Part shown: piece by piece, positions 42,863 to 53,507 of the stretch
Layout: every line of letters begins with the position of its first letter
Numbering within the stretch: the stretch's first letter is position 1
Assembly: GCA_947488435.1 (NCBI GenBank)
Contig: CANKZG010000001.1
Location: forward strand, 1,666,308 to 1,730,307
Direction: 5' to 3'
DNA: 64,000 nt
Origin: an uncultured Flavobacteriaceae bacterium
Lineage (GTDB): Bacteria > Bacteroidota > Bacteroidia > Flavobacteriales > Flavobacteriaceae
The notes under the pieces: generated by a model
The model's database searches: none
Told to the model about the DNA's origin: nothing
The model's input: the letters and a program-made list of their open reading frames with translations, nothing else
Program-made: the position numbers and the translations under genes

Positions 42863-43603
42863 ATGAACACTATAGATACTATTAACAAAGAAAACCTACC
42901 CAAACACCTAGCCATTATTATGGATGGCAATGGAAGATGGGCTAAGGAAAAAGGAAAGCTTAGAGTTTTTGGTCATGAAAACGGAGTAACTGCAGTTCGG
43001 CAAACTGTAGAGAACTGTGCTAAGCTGCAAATTAAGTTTCTTACCCTCTACGCTTTTTCAACTGAAAACTGGAATAGACCCAAGATAGAAGTCGAAACAC
43101 TTATGCGACTTTTGGTCTCTTCTCTTAAAAAAGAACTTAAAACGTTAACTAAAAATAATATCAGATTAAACGCTATAGGTAATATTAGTTCCTTACCTAA
43201 AAAAGCACATCGAGAATTAAACGAAGTTATTTCCAAAACAAAAGAAAATACAGGAATGACCTTGACTCTAGCATTGAGTTATGGGGCGAGAGAAGAAATT
43301 AAAAATGCAATACAGCAGATTGCGGTCAAAGTTAAAAATAATATAATTTCTCCTGAAAATATTGATGAAACCATTATTAATACTCATCTTTACACGCATG
43401 ATATGCCAGATGTGGACCTGCTTATACGAACTAGTGGAGAGCATAGAATAAGCAATTTTTTACTTTGGCAGATTGCATATGCTGAATTATATTTTGTGAA
43501 TGTATTTTGGCCCGATTTTAGTGAGCTTCATTTGGTAGAAGCAATTACGAATTACCAAAACAGAGAACGACGATTTGGAAAGACTAGTGAACAACTCAAA
43601 TAA
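42863..43603 (+). CDS. uppS: undecaprenyl diphosphate synthase
   Basis: The start giving MNTIDTINKENLPKH (246 residues) is preferred over a longer reading that overlaps the upstream gene. Cis-prenyltransferase motifs: IIMDGNGRWA with D21 and LLIRTSGEHRISNFLLWQ. It makes the C55 lipid carrier for peptidoglycan and O-antigen. Four bp separate it from bamA. Confidence 0.96.
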   Translation: MNTIDTINKENLPKHLAIIMDGNGRWAKEKGKLRVFGHENGVTAVRQTVENCAKLQIKFLTLYAFSTENWNRPKIEVETLMRLLVSSLKKELKTLTKNNIRLNAIGNISSLPKKAHRELNEVISKTKENTGMTLTLALSYGAREEIKNAIQQIAVKVKNNIISPENIDETIINTHLYTHDMPDVDLLIRTSGEHRISNFLLWQIAYAELYFVNVFWPDFSELHLVEAITNYQNRERRFGKTSEQLK

Positions 43604-43607
43604 GGAT

Positions 43608-46211
43608 ATGAATAGAGCCGTATCCTTTGGACTTTTTGCAACAATTTTATTCCTACTTTTTACTACTGCGGTTTCCGCTCAAAGTTCTTCTTATGAGGAA
43701 GGGAAAAAGTATATCCTTGGGGGACTGGATGTAAAAGGACTTCAAAGCTATAATGAGCAAACGGTAAAAACATATACAGGACTTCGTGTTGGACAACCCA
43801 TTACAATTCCAGGAGAGGAAATAGCCGGTATTATTAAGAAGTTATGGGGCTTGGAGCTGTTTACCGATATTCGTTTTGATATTGTTGATATTCAGGATAA
43901 TAAAATTTTTTTAGAACTGATTATATTAGAACGTCCTACGCTATCTGAAGTAACGGTATATGGTATAAAAGAAAGAAAAGTAGCTGATATTATTGAGGAT
44001 ACGGACCTTAAGAAAGGTAAAAAAATCACGGAGAGTTTAATTGCCAACACCAAAAACTTTCTCGAAAACAAATACAAAAAACAAGGTTATTTAAATACAA
44101 AGGTAACCATAGCCACGGCAGCAGATACGGTAGGTTCCAATTCCCAAAAAATGGTTGTCAATGTTAAAAAAGGAGATAAGGTAAAAATCAGGAATATTGT
44201 TTTCGAAGGAAATGAGAAGTTAAAAACAAAAAAGCTTCGAAAGTCATTGAAGAATACAAAGAAGAAAAAACTATACCGTTTCTGGAAAAAGTCTAAATAT
44301 ATTGAGGACGATTATAAGGAAGACCTTGGGAGCTTAATTGATAAATATGCAGAGAATGGTTATCGAGACGCTCGTGTTATTTCTGATACACTTGTAAAAG
44401 TAGATGAAACCAATATAGATCTTAAAATTAAAGTTGAAGAAGGTCGTAAGTACTACTTTGGAGACATAGACTTTGTAGGGAATACGGTATATACCGATGA
44501 GTTTTTAAGACGGGTATTAGGTATAGAAAAAGGGGATACGTATAACGGAGTTCTATTAAAAGAACGTATTGCAGATAACTCAAAGCCCGATCCTAATGAC
44601 GTAACTAGTCTTTATCAAAATAACGGGTATTTATTTTCTAGTATTAATCCAGTAGAAGTATCCGCAGAGAATGATACCATAGATTTTGAAATACGTATTA
44701 TCGAAGGTAAAGAAACCTTTTTAAATCATGTTACAGTAAAAGGAAACGATAAAACAAATGATCACGTAGTATATCGGGAATTGCGAACCCGTCCAGGTCA
44801 AAAGTATAGCAAAGCAGATATCATTCGAAGTATTCGTGAATTGGGTCAATTAGGATTTTTTGATGCAGAACAGATAAGTCCCGATGTAAAGAATGTTAAA
44901 CCTAATGAAGGTTTAGTAGACATTGAATACAATTTAGTTGAATCTGGATCCAGTCAAATCGAACTGCAAGGTGGTTTTGGGGGTGGTGGATTTATAGGTA
45001 CGCTCGGACTTTCTTTTAGCAACTTTTCTTTAAAGAATATTTTTAACGGGGAAGCATATAAACCAGTGCCTTTAGGAGATGGTCAAAACTTTGCGCTACG
45101 ACTTCAAGCCAGTAGAACATTCAGAGTGTATAGTCTTAACTTCTCAGAACCTTGGTTAGGAGGTAAGAAACCGGTACGTTTTAATATGTCTTTGTCAAGA
45201 ACGCAGCAGTTCGGAACCTCTTTTGGGAATAACGGTAGAATTCAGGTAGACAGAAGCAGACAATTCTCAATAACTGGAGTGTCATTAGGGATAGCTAAAC
45301 GTGTGCAATGGCCGGATGATTTTTTCACGATATCACATTCATTGAGTTATCAATTATTTAATTTTCAAGATTTTAATACAGGTCTTTTCAATTTTGGAAA
45401 TGGAAAGTCTAACTCTTTATCTTATACCATCGGAATTTCACGAAGTTCTACGCAAGGCGGACGGATTTTCCCTAGAGGTGGATCTAACTTCGAAGTTCGC
45501 TTACGAGCTACACCACCATGGTCCTTGTTTAGTAATACTGATTTTAAAGATATTCGTTTAGAAAGTGAAGATTTAATTTCAGAACGAACCGCAAATAATG
45601 GAGTGCTTACACCAGCGCAAAATGCAAGATTGGAAGAACTTAATGAGGAGCGGTTTAACTTATTGGAGTTTTATAAAATAAATTTTAAGGGAGACTGGTA
45701 TTCTACCTTAGTAGAAAAGTTGGTGCTGCGTACCAATGTAGAGTTTGGTTTTTTAGGTAGCTATAATAACGATATCGGAGATGTACCTTTTGAACGATTC
45801 TTCGTTGGTGGAGATGGCCTAGGAAACTTTAATCTAGACGGGAGAGAAGTAATTCAACTGCGAGGTTACGAAAACCAATCCCTTACTCCAGTAGACCCAC
45901 TTACTGGACAGCAAGAAGGAGGAATTGTATATAATAAATTCTCTTTGGAATTGCGATACCCACTTACCTTAAAGCCAGCTGCTTCCATATATGGACTTGC
46001 ATTTTTAGAAGGAGGTAATGCTTTCAACAATTTTAATGAATTTAATCCGTTTGAAATAAAACGATCGGCTGGAGTGGGGCTTCGAATATTTATGCCAGCT
46101 TTTGGTCTACTTGGAATCGATTTTGGATATGGGTTTGATACTGATGCCAGACCCGGATCTGTTGGACCAAGTGGATGGCAAACACACTTCATTATTGGTC
46201 AACAGTTTTAA
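43608..46211 (+). CDS. bamA: outer-membrane assembly factor BamA
   Basis: The start at MNRAVSFGLFATILFL (867 residues) yields a signal peptide ending AVSAQ. Five POTRA domains occupy roughly residues 25-430, followed by a 16-strand barrel; the last residue is Phe (HFIIGQQF), the expected C-terminal aromatic. It folds outer-membrane proteins. Located in an operon with uppS and followed by two Skp-like chaperone genes. Confidence 0.96.
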   Translation: MNRAVSFGLFATILFLLFTTAVSAQSSSYEEGKKYILGGLDVKGLQSYNEQTVKTYTGLRVGQPITIPGEEIAGIIKKLWGLELFTDIRFDIVDIQDNKIFLELIILERPTLSEVTVYGIKERKVADIIEDTDLKKGKKITESLIANTKNFLENKYKKQGYLNTKVTIATAADTVGSNSQKMVVNVKKGDKVKIRNIVFEGNEKLKTKKLRKSLKNTKKKKLYRFWKKSKYIEDDYKEDLGSLIDKYAENGYRDARVISDTLVKVDETNIDLKIKVEEGRKYYFGDIDFVGNTVYTDEFLRRVLGIEKGDTYNGVLLKERIADNSKPDPNDVTSLYQNNGYLFSSINPVEVSAENDTIDFEIRIIEGKETFLNHVTVKGNDKTNDHVVYRELRTRPGQKYSKADIIRSIRELGQLGFFDAEQISPDVKNVKPNEGLVDIEYNLVESGSSQIELQGGFGGGGFIGTLGLSFSNFSLKNIFNGEAYKPVPLGDGQNFALRLQASRTFRVYSLNFSEPWLGGKKPVRFNMSLSRTQQFGTSFGNNGRIQVDRSRQFSITGVSLGIAKRVQWPDDFFTISHSLSYQLFNFQDFNTGLFNFGNGKSNSLSYTIGISRSSTQGGRIFPRGGSNFEVRLRATPPWSLFSNTDFKDIRLESEDLISERTANNGVLTPAQNARLEELNEERFNLLEFYKINFKGDWYSTLVEKLVLRTNVEFGFLGSYNNDIGDVPFERFFVGGDGLGNFNLDGREVIQLRGYENQSLTPVDPLTGQQEGGIVYNKFSLELRYPLTLKPAASIYGLAFLEGGNAFNNFNEFNPFEIKRSAGVGLRIFMPAFGLLGIDFGYGFDTDARPGSVGPSGWQTHFIIGQQF

Positions 46212-46325
46212 ATATAGTTTTTTTGACATTTTACTATTATTTGGTATAACCGAATTACGATGTATACCCCAATTTTTTTAAAATAGATATGGGGCGGTTT
46301 TCACGAAATAATGGAAGGGTATTAA

Positions 46326-46354
46326 AAAATGAAAGGAGTTAACTCCTTCATTTT
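46326..46354 (+). terminator. hairpin after bamA
   Basis: AAAATGAAAGGAGTT / AACTCCTTCATTTT, a stem with one bulged base ending in a short T-run on the plus strand. Confidence 0.6.
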
Positions 46355-46406
46355 AAATTATTTATTTATTTTGGCACGATATTTTCTATAGCATAAACGA
46401 AATTGA

Positions 46407-47237
46407 ATGAAAACAAAAGTTCTTTTATTTATAATAGCTTCGATATGGACCCTAAGTAGCACGGCGCAACGCGGTGTGCGAATTGCTTATGTTGATATGG
46501 AATATATTTTGGAGAATGTAGAGGAGTACAGAACAGCAAGTGAACAACTTGAAGCTAAAGCTCAGAAGTGGAAAATTGAGATTGAACAAAAATTAAGTGC
46601 TATTCAGCAAATGCGAGATGATCTCGCAGCGGAAAAAGTACTATTAACAGATGAGTTGATTTCTGAAAGAGAAGAGGAAATACAGATACTTGAAAAAGAA
46701 ATGTTAGAGTATCAACAAGATCGATTTGGGCCTCAAGGAGATTTGGTTTTACAAAAACAAAGGCTAATTCAGCCTATTCAAGATCAGGTTTTCAACGAAG
46801 TACAAAAAATAGGAGGCAATAAAAAGTACGATTTTATTTTTGATAAATCGGCAGATGTTGTAATGTTGTACTCCGAAAAAAGGCACGATATAAGCGAACA
46901 GGTTTTAAGAGGTATTGCCAGAACAAGAAAAATTAGTAAACCGAATAAAACAAAAGCGCAAAACAGACTAAAAGAATTTGAGGCAGAGGAACCCCTTGAG
47001 GAAATTAGTGATGCCTTGAAGGAACGAAAAGATAAAGCAAAGCAGGCATCAGCGGCTAGAGCGAAATCAGCAGATGAGAAGCGTGCAGAACAATTAAAAT
47101 TGCGCGAAGAACGTAAAAAGGCTTATGAAGCAAGACGGAAGAAACTTTTAGAAGAGCGGGAAGCGAAACGAAAAGCAAAATTAGACGATCGTAAAAAATC
47201 AAAAGACGACGAAAAAGAGTCGGAAACAAAAGAATAA
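46407..47237 (+). CDS. OmpH/Skp-family periplasmic chaperone, basic-tailed
   Basis: 276 residues. Signal peptide (1-20, ends SSTAQ), OmpH/Skp core (IAYVDMEYILEN onward) with long coiled-coil arms, and a 90-residue C-terminal extension made of Lys/Arg/Glu-rich coiled coil (ERKKAYEARR). Skp holds unfolded outer-membrane proteins in the periplasm. Located between bamA and a second, shorter ompH. The charged tail is absent from the second copy, suggesting specialised roles. Confidence 0.9.
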   Translation: MKTKVLLFIIASIWTLSSTAQRGVRIAYVDMEYILENVEEYRTASEQLEAKAQKWKIEIEQKLSAIQQMRDDLAAEKVLLTDELISEREEEIQILEKEMLEYQQDRFGPQGDLVLQKQRLIQPIQDQVFNEVQKIGGNKKYDFIFDKSADVVMLYSEKRHDISEQVLRGIARTRKISKPNKTKAQNRLKEFEAEEPLEEISDALKERKDKAKQASAARAKSADEKRAEQLKLREERKKAYEARRKKLLEEREAKRKAKLDDRKKSKDDEKESETKE

Positions 47238-47276
47238 CTCAAAATTTAGTACACATATATTAATTAATTCAAAATC

Positions 47277-47789
47277 ATGAAATATCTTAAGAGAATGACT
47301 GTAGTGGTGGTATTGTTTTTTGCTGCTAGCAGTTTTGTAAATGCACAAAGCAAAACAGCACATATCAATGTGCAACAGCTTTTGTCAGAAATGTCGGAAA
47401 TGAAATCGGCTCAGGAAGAATTGAAAAAACTTCAATCTACCTATCAAGCAGATATAGAAGGTTCATTAAAAGATTTGCAGAATAAGTATACACAGTATGC
47501 TAACGAAGCTGCTACTAAATCGGATGAGGAAAACAAGAAACGTGCTGAAGAGCTTCAAGTTTTCAAAAAGAATATTGATGATGCTCAAGTAGCTGCGCAA
47601 CAAGAATTACAGAAAAAACAACAAGAGTTATTTGCTCCGATCACTGAAAAAGCGAAGCAAGCGATTGATAAAGTTGCTGCCGCTCTAGGATATGACTATG
47701 TGTTGGATTCAGGACCAGGCTTAGGTGTTGTAATTGTAGCTCAGGGAAAAGATATTATGGCTGAGGTTAAAAAAGAATTAGGATTCTAG
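47277..47789 (+). CDS. OmpH/Skp-family periplasmic chaperone
   Basis: 170 residues, normal Skp length. Signal peptide ends FVNAQ; the core begins KTAHINVQQLLSEM and includes the central coiled coil (YQADIEGSLKDLQNKY); the late YDYVLDSGPG is characteristic. It is 39 bp downstream of the longer paralogue and ends at a strong terminator. Confidence 0.93.
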   Translation: MKYLKRMTVVVVLFFAASSFVNAQSKTAHINVQQLLSEMSEMKSAQEELKKLQSTYQADIEGSLKDLQNKYTQYANEAATKSDEENKKRAEELQVFKKNIDDAQVAAQQELQKKQQELFAPITEKAKQAIDKVAAALGYDYVLDSGPGLGVVIVAQGKDIMAEVKKELGF

Positions 47790-47813
47790 TTTAAAATCGC
47801 AAAAACCTATAAG

Positions 47814-47855
47814 AACCACTTTCTCAAAATTTTAAAAGAGAAAGTGGTTTTTTGT
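47814..47855 (+). terminator. Rho-independent terminator after ompH
   Basis: Stem AACCACTTTCTC (47814-47825) / GAGAAAGTGGTT (47838-47849), followed by T6. Confidence 0.92.
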
Positions 47856-47914
47856 TTTTATATCGCTTTTTTTTGAATATTTGATGCGTAACTAATTTCA
47901 CGTGTTTAGTTAAA

Positions 47915-48703
47915 ATGAGTACAAAGCCTATTGGTATATTTGATTCTGGAGTTGGAGGAACTTCTATTTGTAAAGAAATCAACATACTACTTCCAAATGA
48001 ACATACTATTTATTTGGCAGATAGTAAAAATGCACCTTATGGAGGTAAATCCCAAAAAACTATTCTCGATTTAAGTATTAAAAACACGGAACTCTTATTA
48101 AAAAAAGGATGTAAAATAATAGTAGTCGCCTGTAACACCGCAACTACGAATGCTATTACCTACTTAAGAAATAATTATACCATACCTTTTATTGGGATAG
48201 AACCAGCTATTAAACCAGCTGCCTTGCAGTCTCGCTCCAAAACGGTGGGTGTACTGGCTACTAAAGGTACACTGAGTAGTGGTTTATTCCATACTACAGC
48301 TAAAAATCATGCTTCTGGAATTACTATAATTGAGCAGCAAGGAACAGGATTAGTCTCTTTGATTGAAAAAGGGAAAATGAATACCCCAGAAACAAAAGCT
48401 TTGCTTAAAACATATCTTCGCCCAATGCTTGATGCTAAGATCGATTATCTGGTGTTGGGATGTACACACTACCCTTATTTAAAACCAATTTTAAGGGAGC
48501 TTTTGCCTCCAGAAGTCAAAATTATCGATTCCGGAGAAGCAGTTGCTAAACAAACCAAAACAATTTTAAAGCAGCAACATTTGGTAAACAATACTTCGCA
48601 ACCGGGAAATCGGGAGTTTTATACAAACTCAGATGTAGCTATATTAAAATCCTTTAGCACTATTGAAGGGGAGAAGGCTATTGTTTCCTATCTGGATTTT
48701 TAA
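47915..48703 (+). CDS. murI: glutamate racemase
   Basis: 262 residues. Catalytic cysteines C73 in VVACNTATT and C183 in LGCTHYPYL; opening FDSGVGGTS with D10. It supplies D-glutamate for peptidoglycan. The neighbourhood (uppS, bamA, skp) is a cell-envelope block, but a terminator separates murI from it. Confidence 0.96.
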   Translation: MSTKPIGIFDSGVGGTSICKEINILLPNEHTIYLADSKNAPYGGKSQKTILDLSIKNTELLLKKGCKIIVVACNTATTNAITYLRNNYTIPFIGIEPAIKPAALQSRSKTVGVLATKGTLSSGLFHTTAKNHASGITIIEQQGTGLVSLIEKGKMNTPETKALLKTYLRPMLDAKIDYLVLGCTHYPYLKPILRELLPPEVKIIDSGEAVAKQTKTILKQQHLVNNTSQPGNREFYTNSDVAILKSFSTIEGEKAIVSYLDF

Positions 48704-48891
48704 ACCCAATAATTGATTTTCAATAATTAGCGTAATCGATAGTAAACAATATTGATTCAAATTAATACAATTTCATGTACAAATTGTATTATAACTAGTA
48801 TTTAATGGTGAAGATGAAGTTAAAAAATTGATTTTGTAGATTATATGCGTTAATTTAAACCATGTGATGTTAGAATGGAAATAACGATGTA

Positions 48892-51291
48892 ATGAAAAGA
48901 AGCTTCTTTACTATTCTCTTATTTTGCCTATGTGTGTTGGCAACAGCACAGCAAAATGAAGGCTATCAAAATATCATTGATGCCTATGAGTCTTATGCCA
49001 AACTTCCTCGAGAAGTAGTTTTTGTACATACCAATAAAACTACCTATATCAAAGGGGAGCAACTGGGTTTTTCGGCCTATGTTCTGGATAAAGATTTTAA
49101 AAAGCCTTCTTCAAAAACTACAAACTTATATATAACCTTATCTGATCAGAATGGAGAATTGGTAAAGCAAGGACTTTTTAAAGCGGCTGATGGGAAAGCA
49201 GATGGAGTTTTTGCAATTGATAGTTTGTTCACTTCAGGAACATATACACTTAAGGCTTTTACCAATTGGATGAAAAATTTTAAGGAACAAAATTTTTTCA
49301 TTCAATCCATTGAAGTGCTTGACCCTATGGTTGATAAAGAAGCATTTAAAAGACAAACTGTAGAAGCTGATTTGGATTTGCAGTTTTTACCAGAAGGAGG
49401 TCAATTTTTAATAGGTGTTGAGAATACTGTTGGAGTAGTAATTAAAGACAACTTTGGTTTTGGTGTGCCGCTACTTGACGGCGAACTTCGCGATAATTAT
49501 GGGGAGTTAGTTTCTAAATTTTCTGTAAATCAATTAGGGCTTGGGAAGTTTACGTTTATTCCAGAACCCAATAAGGAATATATTGCTAAAGTTAATTTTA
49601 ATGGACAAGAGTTTTCTACCGCCTTGAAAGATATAAAAGCTCTGGGATTGGCATTACAAATAGAAAGCACAGCTGTAGGTGCTGCACTTAGATTACGAAC
49701 CAATATGGCTTCCTTACCTCAAATAACTAATACACCATATTACTTGGCAATACATAATGGAGGAGCAGCTAAAGTTATAGCTTTACCAAAATTTAAAGGT
49801 TATAGTGCAAGGCAAAACATTCCAAATGAACTATTATTTCCAGGAATTAATGTTTTTACCATATTTGATGCTTCCAACAAGCCAATACTTGAGCGACTAT
49901 ATTTTAATTACAATGGACTTTCCTTTGATCACTCCGTAAGAAATAGTGTCGTCTCAGAAGGGGATTCTTTAGCCATCCAATTGCAATATAAATTACTAGA
50001 TAGTTTGGATCATGTGAGTATTTCGGTATTACCTGCAGCTACCAATGCCTATCAGCAACATCATTCAATAGCATCATATACCTTACTGCAACCTTATGTT
50101 AAAGGAGCGATAGAAAACGGAAGTAGTTATTTTCAGGGAATTGATACAGAGAAAAAGAAAGATTTGGATCTTTTACTTTTAACCCAAGGATGGAGTAGCT
50201 ATGATTGGGGTAGTATTTTTAATGATGCTCCTGATTATGAATATGATTTTGAAAATGGAATAGGGTTTACGATCATGCGAAAAGATCAAAAAGAAAAACA
50301 GTTTTTGCTGCATCCTTTTGCTGGTATTGATGCGGAGGTGATATCTTTTGCTGAAAATGAAAGTAGCTATGAAAAAAATGGATTGATCCCATATGAAGAA
50401 CAGCAGCTTAAAATTGGTGAAATTGGAAGAAAAGGATTGGTAAGAGAAGGGAAATTGGAATTAGCGTTTAAACCTAATAAAGCTCCAATGCTCAATTTAC
50501 CTTCGGTTTTTTTGAATTATAAAAGAAGTAGTAATCTTGAAATCTTTGATGAGCAATTAGAACCCTTTATAAGTGGTAATATACAGGAGCTGGATGAAGT
50601 GGTAGTGGTTAAAGAAATAAAAGACACCAAATTGCAGGAATTACAAGCGTTTACGCATGGAACAGTAGAAAAAATTGATGATGATACAAGATGGAGGTTT
50701 AGAACTTTTGCCCAATATATTCAGTTAAAAGGTTTTGCGGTATCAGGAGGAGTAGGTAATTTTTCCATTATTAATCGTATTCCGTTATTGGGAGCTCCAA
50801 CGGTGTATTTGGATGGAGTGCCTTTAAACCCTAGAGGTAGTGGACCTGTTGCAGGAATAGGAGGTGCCTCAACAGATACTAGATTAGATCCATTGATAAA
50901 TTTAGATTTATTTAATATCGCTTATGTTGAAGTGAATAGAACTGGAATTGGCGAAGGGCTGAATGGTTCCGGAGGAGTTATTCGCATTTATACACGTACA
51001 GATTATACCAGAAACGCCAGATATCGTGTACCTATTTATTCGGAATTTGAAATTCCACTGACTTTTAAGAAACCTCAGAAGTATTATGTGCCAAAATACA
51101 TATCGTATTCAAGCGAGTTCTATGAGAAATATGGCGTTTTAGGATGGTTTCCAAATTTAAAAACAGATAATGAAAATACTATTGGTTTTAAAGTACGAAA
51201 CCCTGGCCTAGCAAACGTAAAATTGTTTGTAGAAGGAATTACAAAAAGCGGAGTTTTTGTTTCCGAAAACATTACGATCCCAATGGACTAA
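48892..51291 (+). CDS. MG2-like/TonB-plug-domain surface protein
   Basis: 799 residues. Signal peptide (ends ATAQ), N-terminal macroglobulin-like beta domain (VFVHTNKTTYIKGEQLGF), several further beta domains, and toward the C-terminus DEVVVVKE followed by a TonB-receptor-plug-like segment (YLDGVPLNP). It lacks a full 22-strand barrel, so it is not a classical TonB receptor. Such proteins are frequent in Flavobacteriia; function unknown. Monocistronic. Confidence 0.82.
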   Translation: MKRSFFTILLFCLCVLATAQQNEGYQNIIDAYESYAKLPREVVFVHTNKTTYIKGEQLGFSAYVLDKDFKKPSSKTTNLYITLSDQNGELVKQGLFKAADGKADGVFAIDSLFTSGTYTLKAFTNWMKNFKEQNFFIQSIEVLDPMVDKEAFKRQTVEADLDLQFLPEGGQFLIGVENTVGVVIKDNFGFGVPLLDGELRDNYGELVSKFSVNQLGLGKFTFIPEPNKEYIAKVNFNGQEFSTALKDIKALGLALQIESTAVGAALRLRTNMASLPQITNTPYYLAIHNGGAAKVIALPKFKGYSARQNIPNELLFPGINVFTIFDASNKPILERLYFNYNGLSFDHSVRNSVVSEGDSLAIQLQYKLLDSLDHVSISVLPAATNAYQQHHSIASYTLLQPYVKGAIENGSSYFQGIDTEKKKDLDLLLLTQGWSSYDWGSIFNDAPDYEYDFENGIGFTIMRKDQKEKQFLLHPFAGIDAEVISFAENESSYEKNGLIPYEEQQLKIGEIGRKGLVREGKLELAFKPNKAPMLNLPSVFLNYKRSSNLEIFDEQLEPFISGNIQELDEVVVVKEIKDTKLQELQAFTHGTVEKIDDDTRWRFRTFAQYIQLKGFAVSGGVGNFSIINRIPLLGAPTVYLDGVPLNPRGSGPVAGIGGASTDTRLDPLINLDLFNIAYVEVNRTGIGEGLNGSGGVIRIYTRTDYTRNARYRVPIYSEFEIPLTFKKPQKYYVPKYISYSSEFYEKYGVLGWFPNLKTDNENTIGFKVRNPGLANVKLFVEGITKSGVFVSENITIPMD

Positions 51292-51334
51292 CAACTTACA
51301 AAGAGTTGGCATTAGAAAAACAATAGGTTGGTTC

Positions 51335-51829
51335 CTATTTGCGCTCATACGTTAAGTATGAAAAAGCATATTGATGCCGCTCATCTTTAGGATGATATAC
51401 TTCTGAAACAAGTTTCCAATCATTCAAGTTTATTTTTGGAAAAAAAGTATCCGCCTCAAAACTACCATGTACTCTTGTTAATTCTATTTTGGTAGCGAAT
51501 TTCATCCCTAACCTATAAATTTCACCTCCTCCTATGATATAAGACAATTTTTCATCTTTAACTAGGGCAATAGCTTCTTCAATAGAATGCACAACTTTAC
51601 ATTCCGAGAAAGTATTTCGATAATTTTTATCTCGGGTTATAATAATATGAGTTCTATTGGGAAGCGGACCTGGAAGGCTTTCGAAGGTTCTTCTTCCCGT
51701 TATTATCTTATGTCCTTGGGTAAGCGATTTAAAACGCTTAAAATCGTCTGGTAGTCGCCAAAGAAGGTCGTTGTCTTTACCTAAGGCATTATTTTCAGCT
51801 GCCGCTGCGATTATGGTAATGGTATGCAT
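51335..51829 (-). CDS. folA: dihydrofolate reductase
   Basis: 164 residues. Substrate-site motif ALGKDNDLLWRLPDDFKRFK and cofactor region IIGGGEIY. It regenerates tetrahydrofolate. The start overlaps by one base the stop of the upstream 2TM gene; thyA, its functional partner, is 4.6 kb away on the same strand. Confidence 0.97.
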   Translation of the reverse strand: MHTITIIAAAAENNALGKDNDLLWRLPDDFKRFKSLTQGHKIITGRRTFESLPGPLPNRTHIIITRDKNYRNTFSECKVVHSIEEAIALVKDEKLSYIIGGGEIYRLGMKFATKIELTRVHGSFEADTFFPKINLNDWKLVSEVYHPKDERHQYAFSYLTYERK

Positions 51830-52215
51830 TAATCTTTTTTTTTATTGATTTGGGTAACAGGAAATTCAGTTTCTATTTCTTTTTGAAGCGCTGCAATACG
51901 TTGTTTTTGTTTTAAAACTAATTTTTCACGTTGCTTGCGCTCCCAATCCTTTCCCATAAATTTTTGAGTTATAAAGACATTAAAAGCGTGTAATGCGAAT
52001 AAAAAAGCCCAAAAGGTAATTCCCCAAATAAACCAATTGTAATTATCTCCGTATTTTAAAATTTTATTAATTAGAATCAAAAATACACTTCCTATTAAAA
52101 AAATAACAAAATGAATATATAACCTTTTTTTCTGAGTCAGACGTTTTTGAGCATACTCCAAAAGTTCGTGTTGTTGCGCGTCAATTTCAGGTGTTACAGG
52201 TTTTTTAGAAAACAT
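51829..52215 (-). CDS. 2TM-domain protein
   Basis: 128 residues with the 2TM architecture: basic N-terminal helix, two membrane helices (about 33-51 and 61-80) containing YIHFVIFLIG and WGITFWAFLFALHAFNVF, then a basic coiled tail. Function unknown; in some relatives the domain is fused to LytTR-type histidine kinases. Coupled to folA by a one-base overlap. Confidence 0.85.
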   Translation of the reverse strand: MFSKKPVTPEIDAQQHELLEYAQKRLTQKKRLYIHFVIFLIGSVFLILINKILKYGDNYNWFIWGITFWAFLFALHAFNVFITQKFMGKDWERKQREKLVLKQKQRIAALQKEIETEFPVTQINKKKD

Positions 52216-52270
52216 AGTTTAAGTACCTTTAATCAAAGATACATTAATACCCTAAATTTTTTAAAACTAT

Positions 52271-53356
52271 ATGGAGAAGTTTGAAACACAGTTTAAACAA
52301 CCTGGCATTGCGGTATATGCCGATACTGCATCTAGTGGTTTAGCTTACAATGAGCTATTGGACTGGCGCCATTCCTATGACGAAGCATTTTTTGTTGGGG
52401 GTAGTGAAAAAAAAGCAGAACGATACAATATTATTTCTGAAACAAAGAGAACTGTAGCGAACTTTTTTACTACACATTGGCACAATGTAGCTTTGACCAC
52501 AAGTTTTTCTATGGGATTAAACTTATTATTAGAGGGGCTATCTGTAGATCAAAATATATTGCTATTATCAGAAGATTACCCCTCCGTAAATTGGCCTTTT
52601 CGATCTAGGGACTTTTCCATTTATTACGCAAAAATCAATGAGAACTTAGAGCATAATATCGCAGCTGCCATTGATAAATATAAGATTACGATTTTGGCCT
52701 TAAGCGCAGTGCAATGGGTTAATGGTATTCGTGTAGATATGGGTTTTTTAAAGACACTTAAAAAACAATATCCGGAACTACTTATTATAGCAGATGGCAC
52801 TCAATTTTGCGGGACTACAAATTTTAATTTTGATACATCTGGAATTGATGTTTTGGGAGCAAGTGCCTATAAATGGCTACTTAGCGGTTATGGGTGTGGT
52901 TTTTTTTTGATAAAGCAAGCGGTACAGAAAAGATTTTCCATGAAAACAACAGGTTTTAATGCAGCCAATGGAGAGTTGGAAAAAGAACATGATATTCCAT
53001 TTATAAAACATTTGGAACCAGGTCACTTGGACGCTTTCAATTTTGGAAGTTTAAATTTTTCATTACAATTTTTACAAAAAATAGGATTGTCCAAAATCGA
53101 AAAACATTTGCAGCGATTATCAACCTATGCCAGACAGGAATTCATCGAGCTAAACCTCTTAGAAGAGTCAGTGATTTTAAGAACACAACACAGTACTATA
53201 TTTAATATTAGAGGAAATGAGACCTTATTTTCACGATTAAAAGAAGCAAAAATAAGTTGCTCGCAACGGGGAACAGGTATTCGTTTTAGTTTTCACTTTT
53301 ATAATTCTCAAAATGATATAGATCGCATCATTCATATCCTTAAAAACAACTCCTAA
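52271..53356 (+). CDS. class-V (NifS/selenocysteine-lyase-like) aminotransferase
   Basis: 361 residues, PLP fold type I. The Schiff-base lysine is K201 in GASAYKWLLSGYG, and D175 in IIADGTQ pairs with the cofactor. It lacks an obvious active-site cysteine loop, so it is more likely an aminotransferase or lyase of the kynureninase/isopenicillin epimerase-like subgroup than a cysteine desulfurase. Divergent from the 2TM-folA pair. Substrate unknown. Confidence 0.87.
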   Translation: MEKFETQFKQPGIAVYADTASSGLAYNELLDWRHSYDEAFFVGGSEKKAERYNIISETKRTVANFFTTHWHNVALTTSFSMGLNLLLEGLSVDQNILLLSEDYPSVNWPFRSRDFSIYYAKINENLEHNIAAAIDKYKITILALSAVQWVNGIRVDMGFLKTLKKQYPELLIIADGTQFCGTTNFNFDTSGIDVLGASAYKWLLSGYGCGFFLIKQAVQKRFSMKTTGFNAANGELEKEHDIPFIKHLEPGHLDAFNFGSLNFSLQFLQKIGLSKIEKHLQRLSTYARQEFIELNLLEESVILRTQHSTIFNIRGNETLFSRLKEAKISCSQRGTGIRFSFHFYNSQNDIDRIIHILKNNS

Positions 53357-53507
53357 TATTTTATTAGTTGAAAAAAAGTAACCTCTTTTTTTGTGAAAGT
53401 AAACTGTATATGAACAAGATTTTGCTAAAATGATAAATCTGTGCTAACTTATTGTGTATAAGCAGTTTTATGTATTGCTTTGCAGGATAAACTTAAATCT
53501 GATTACC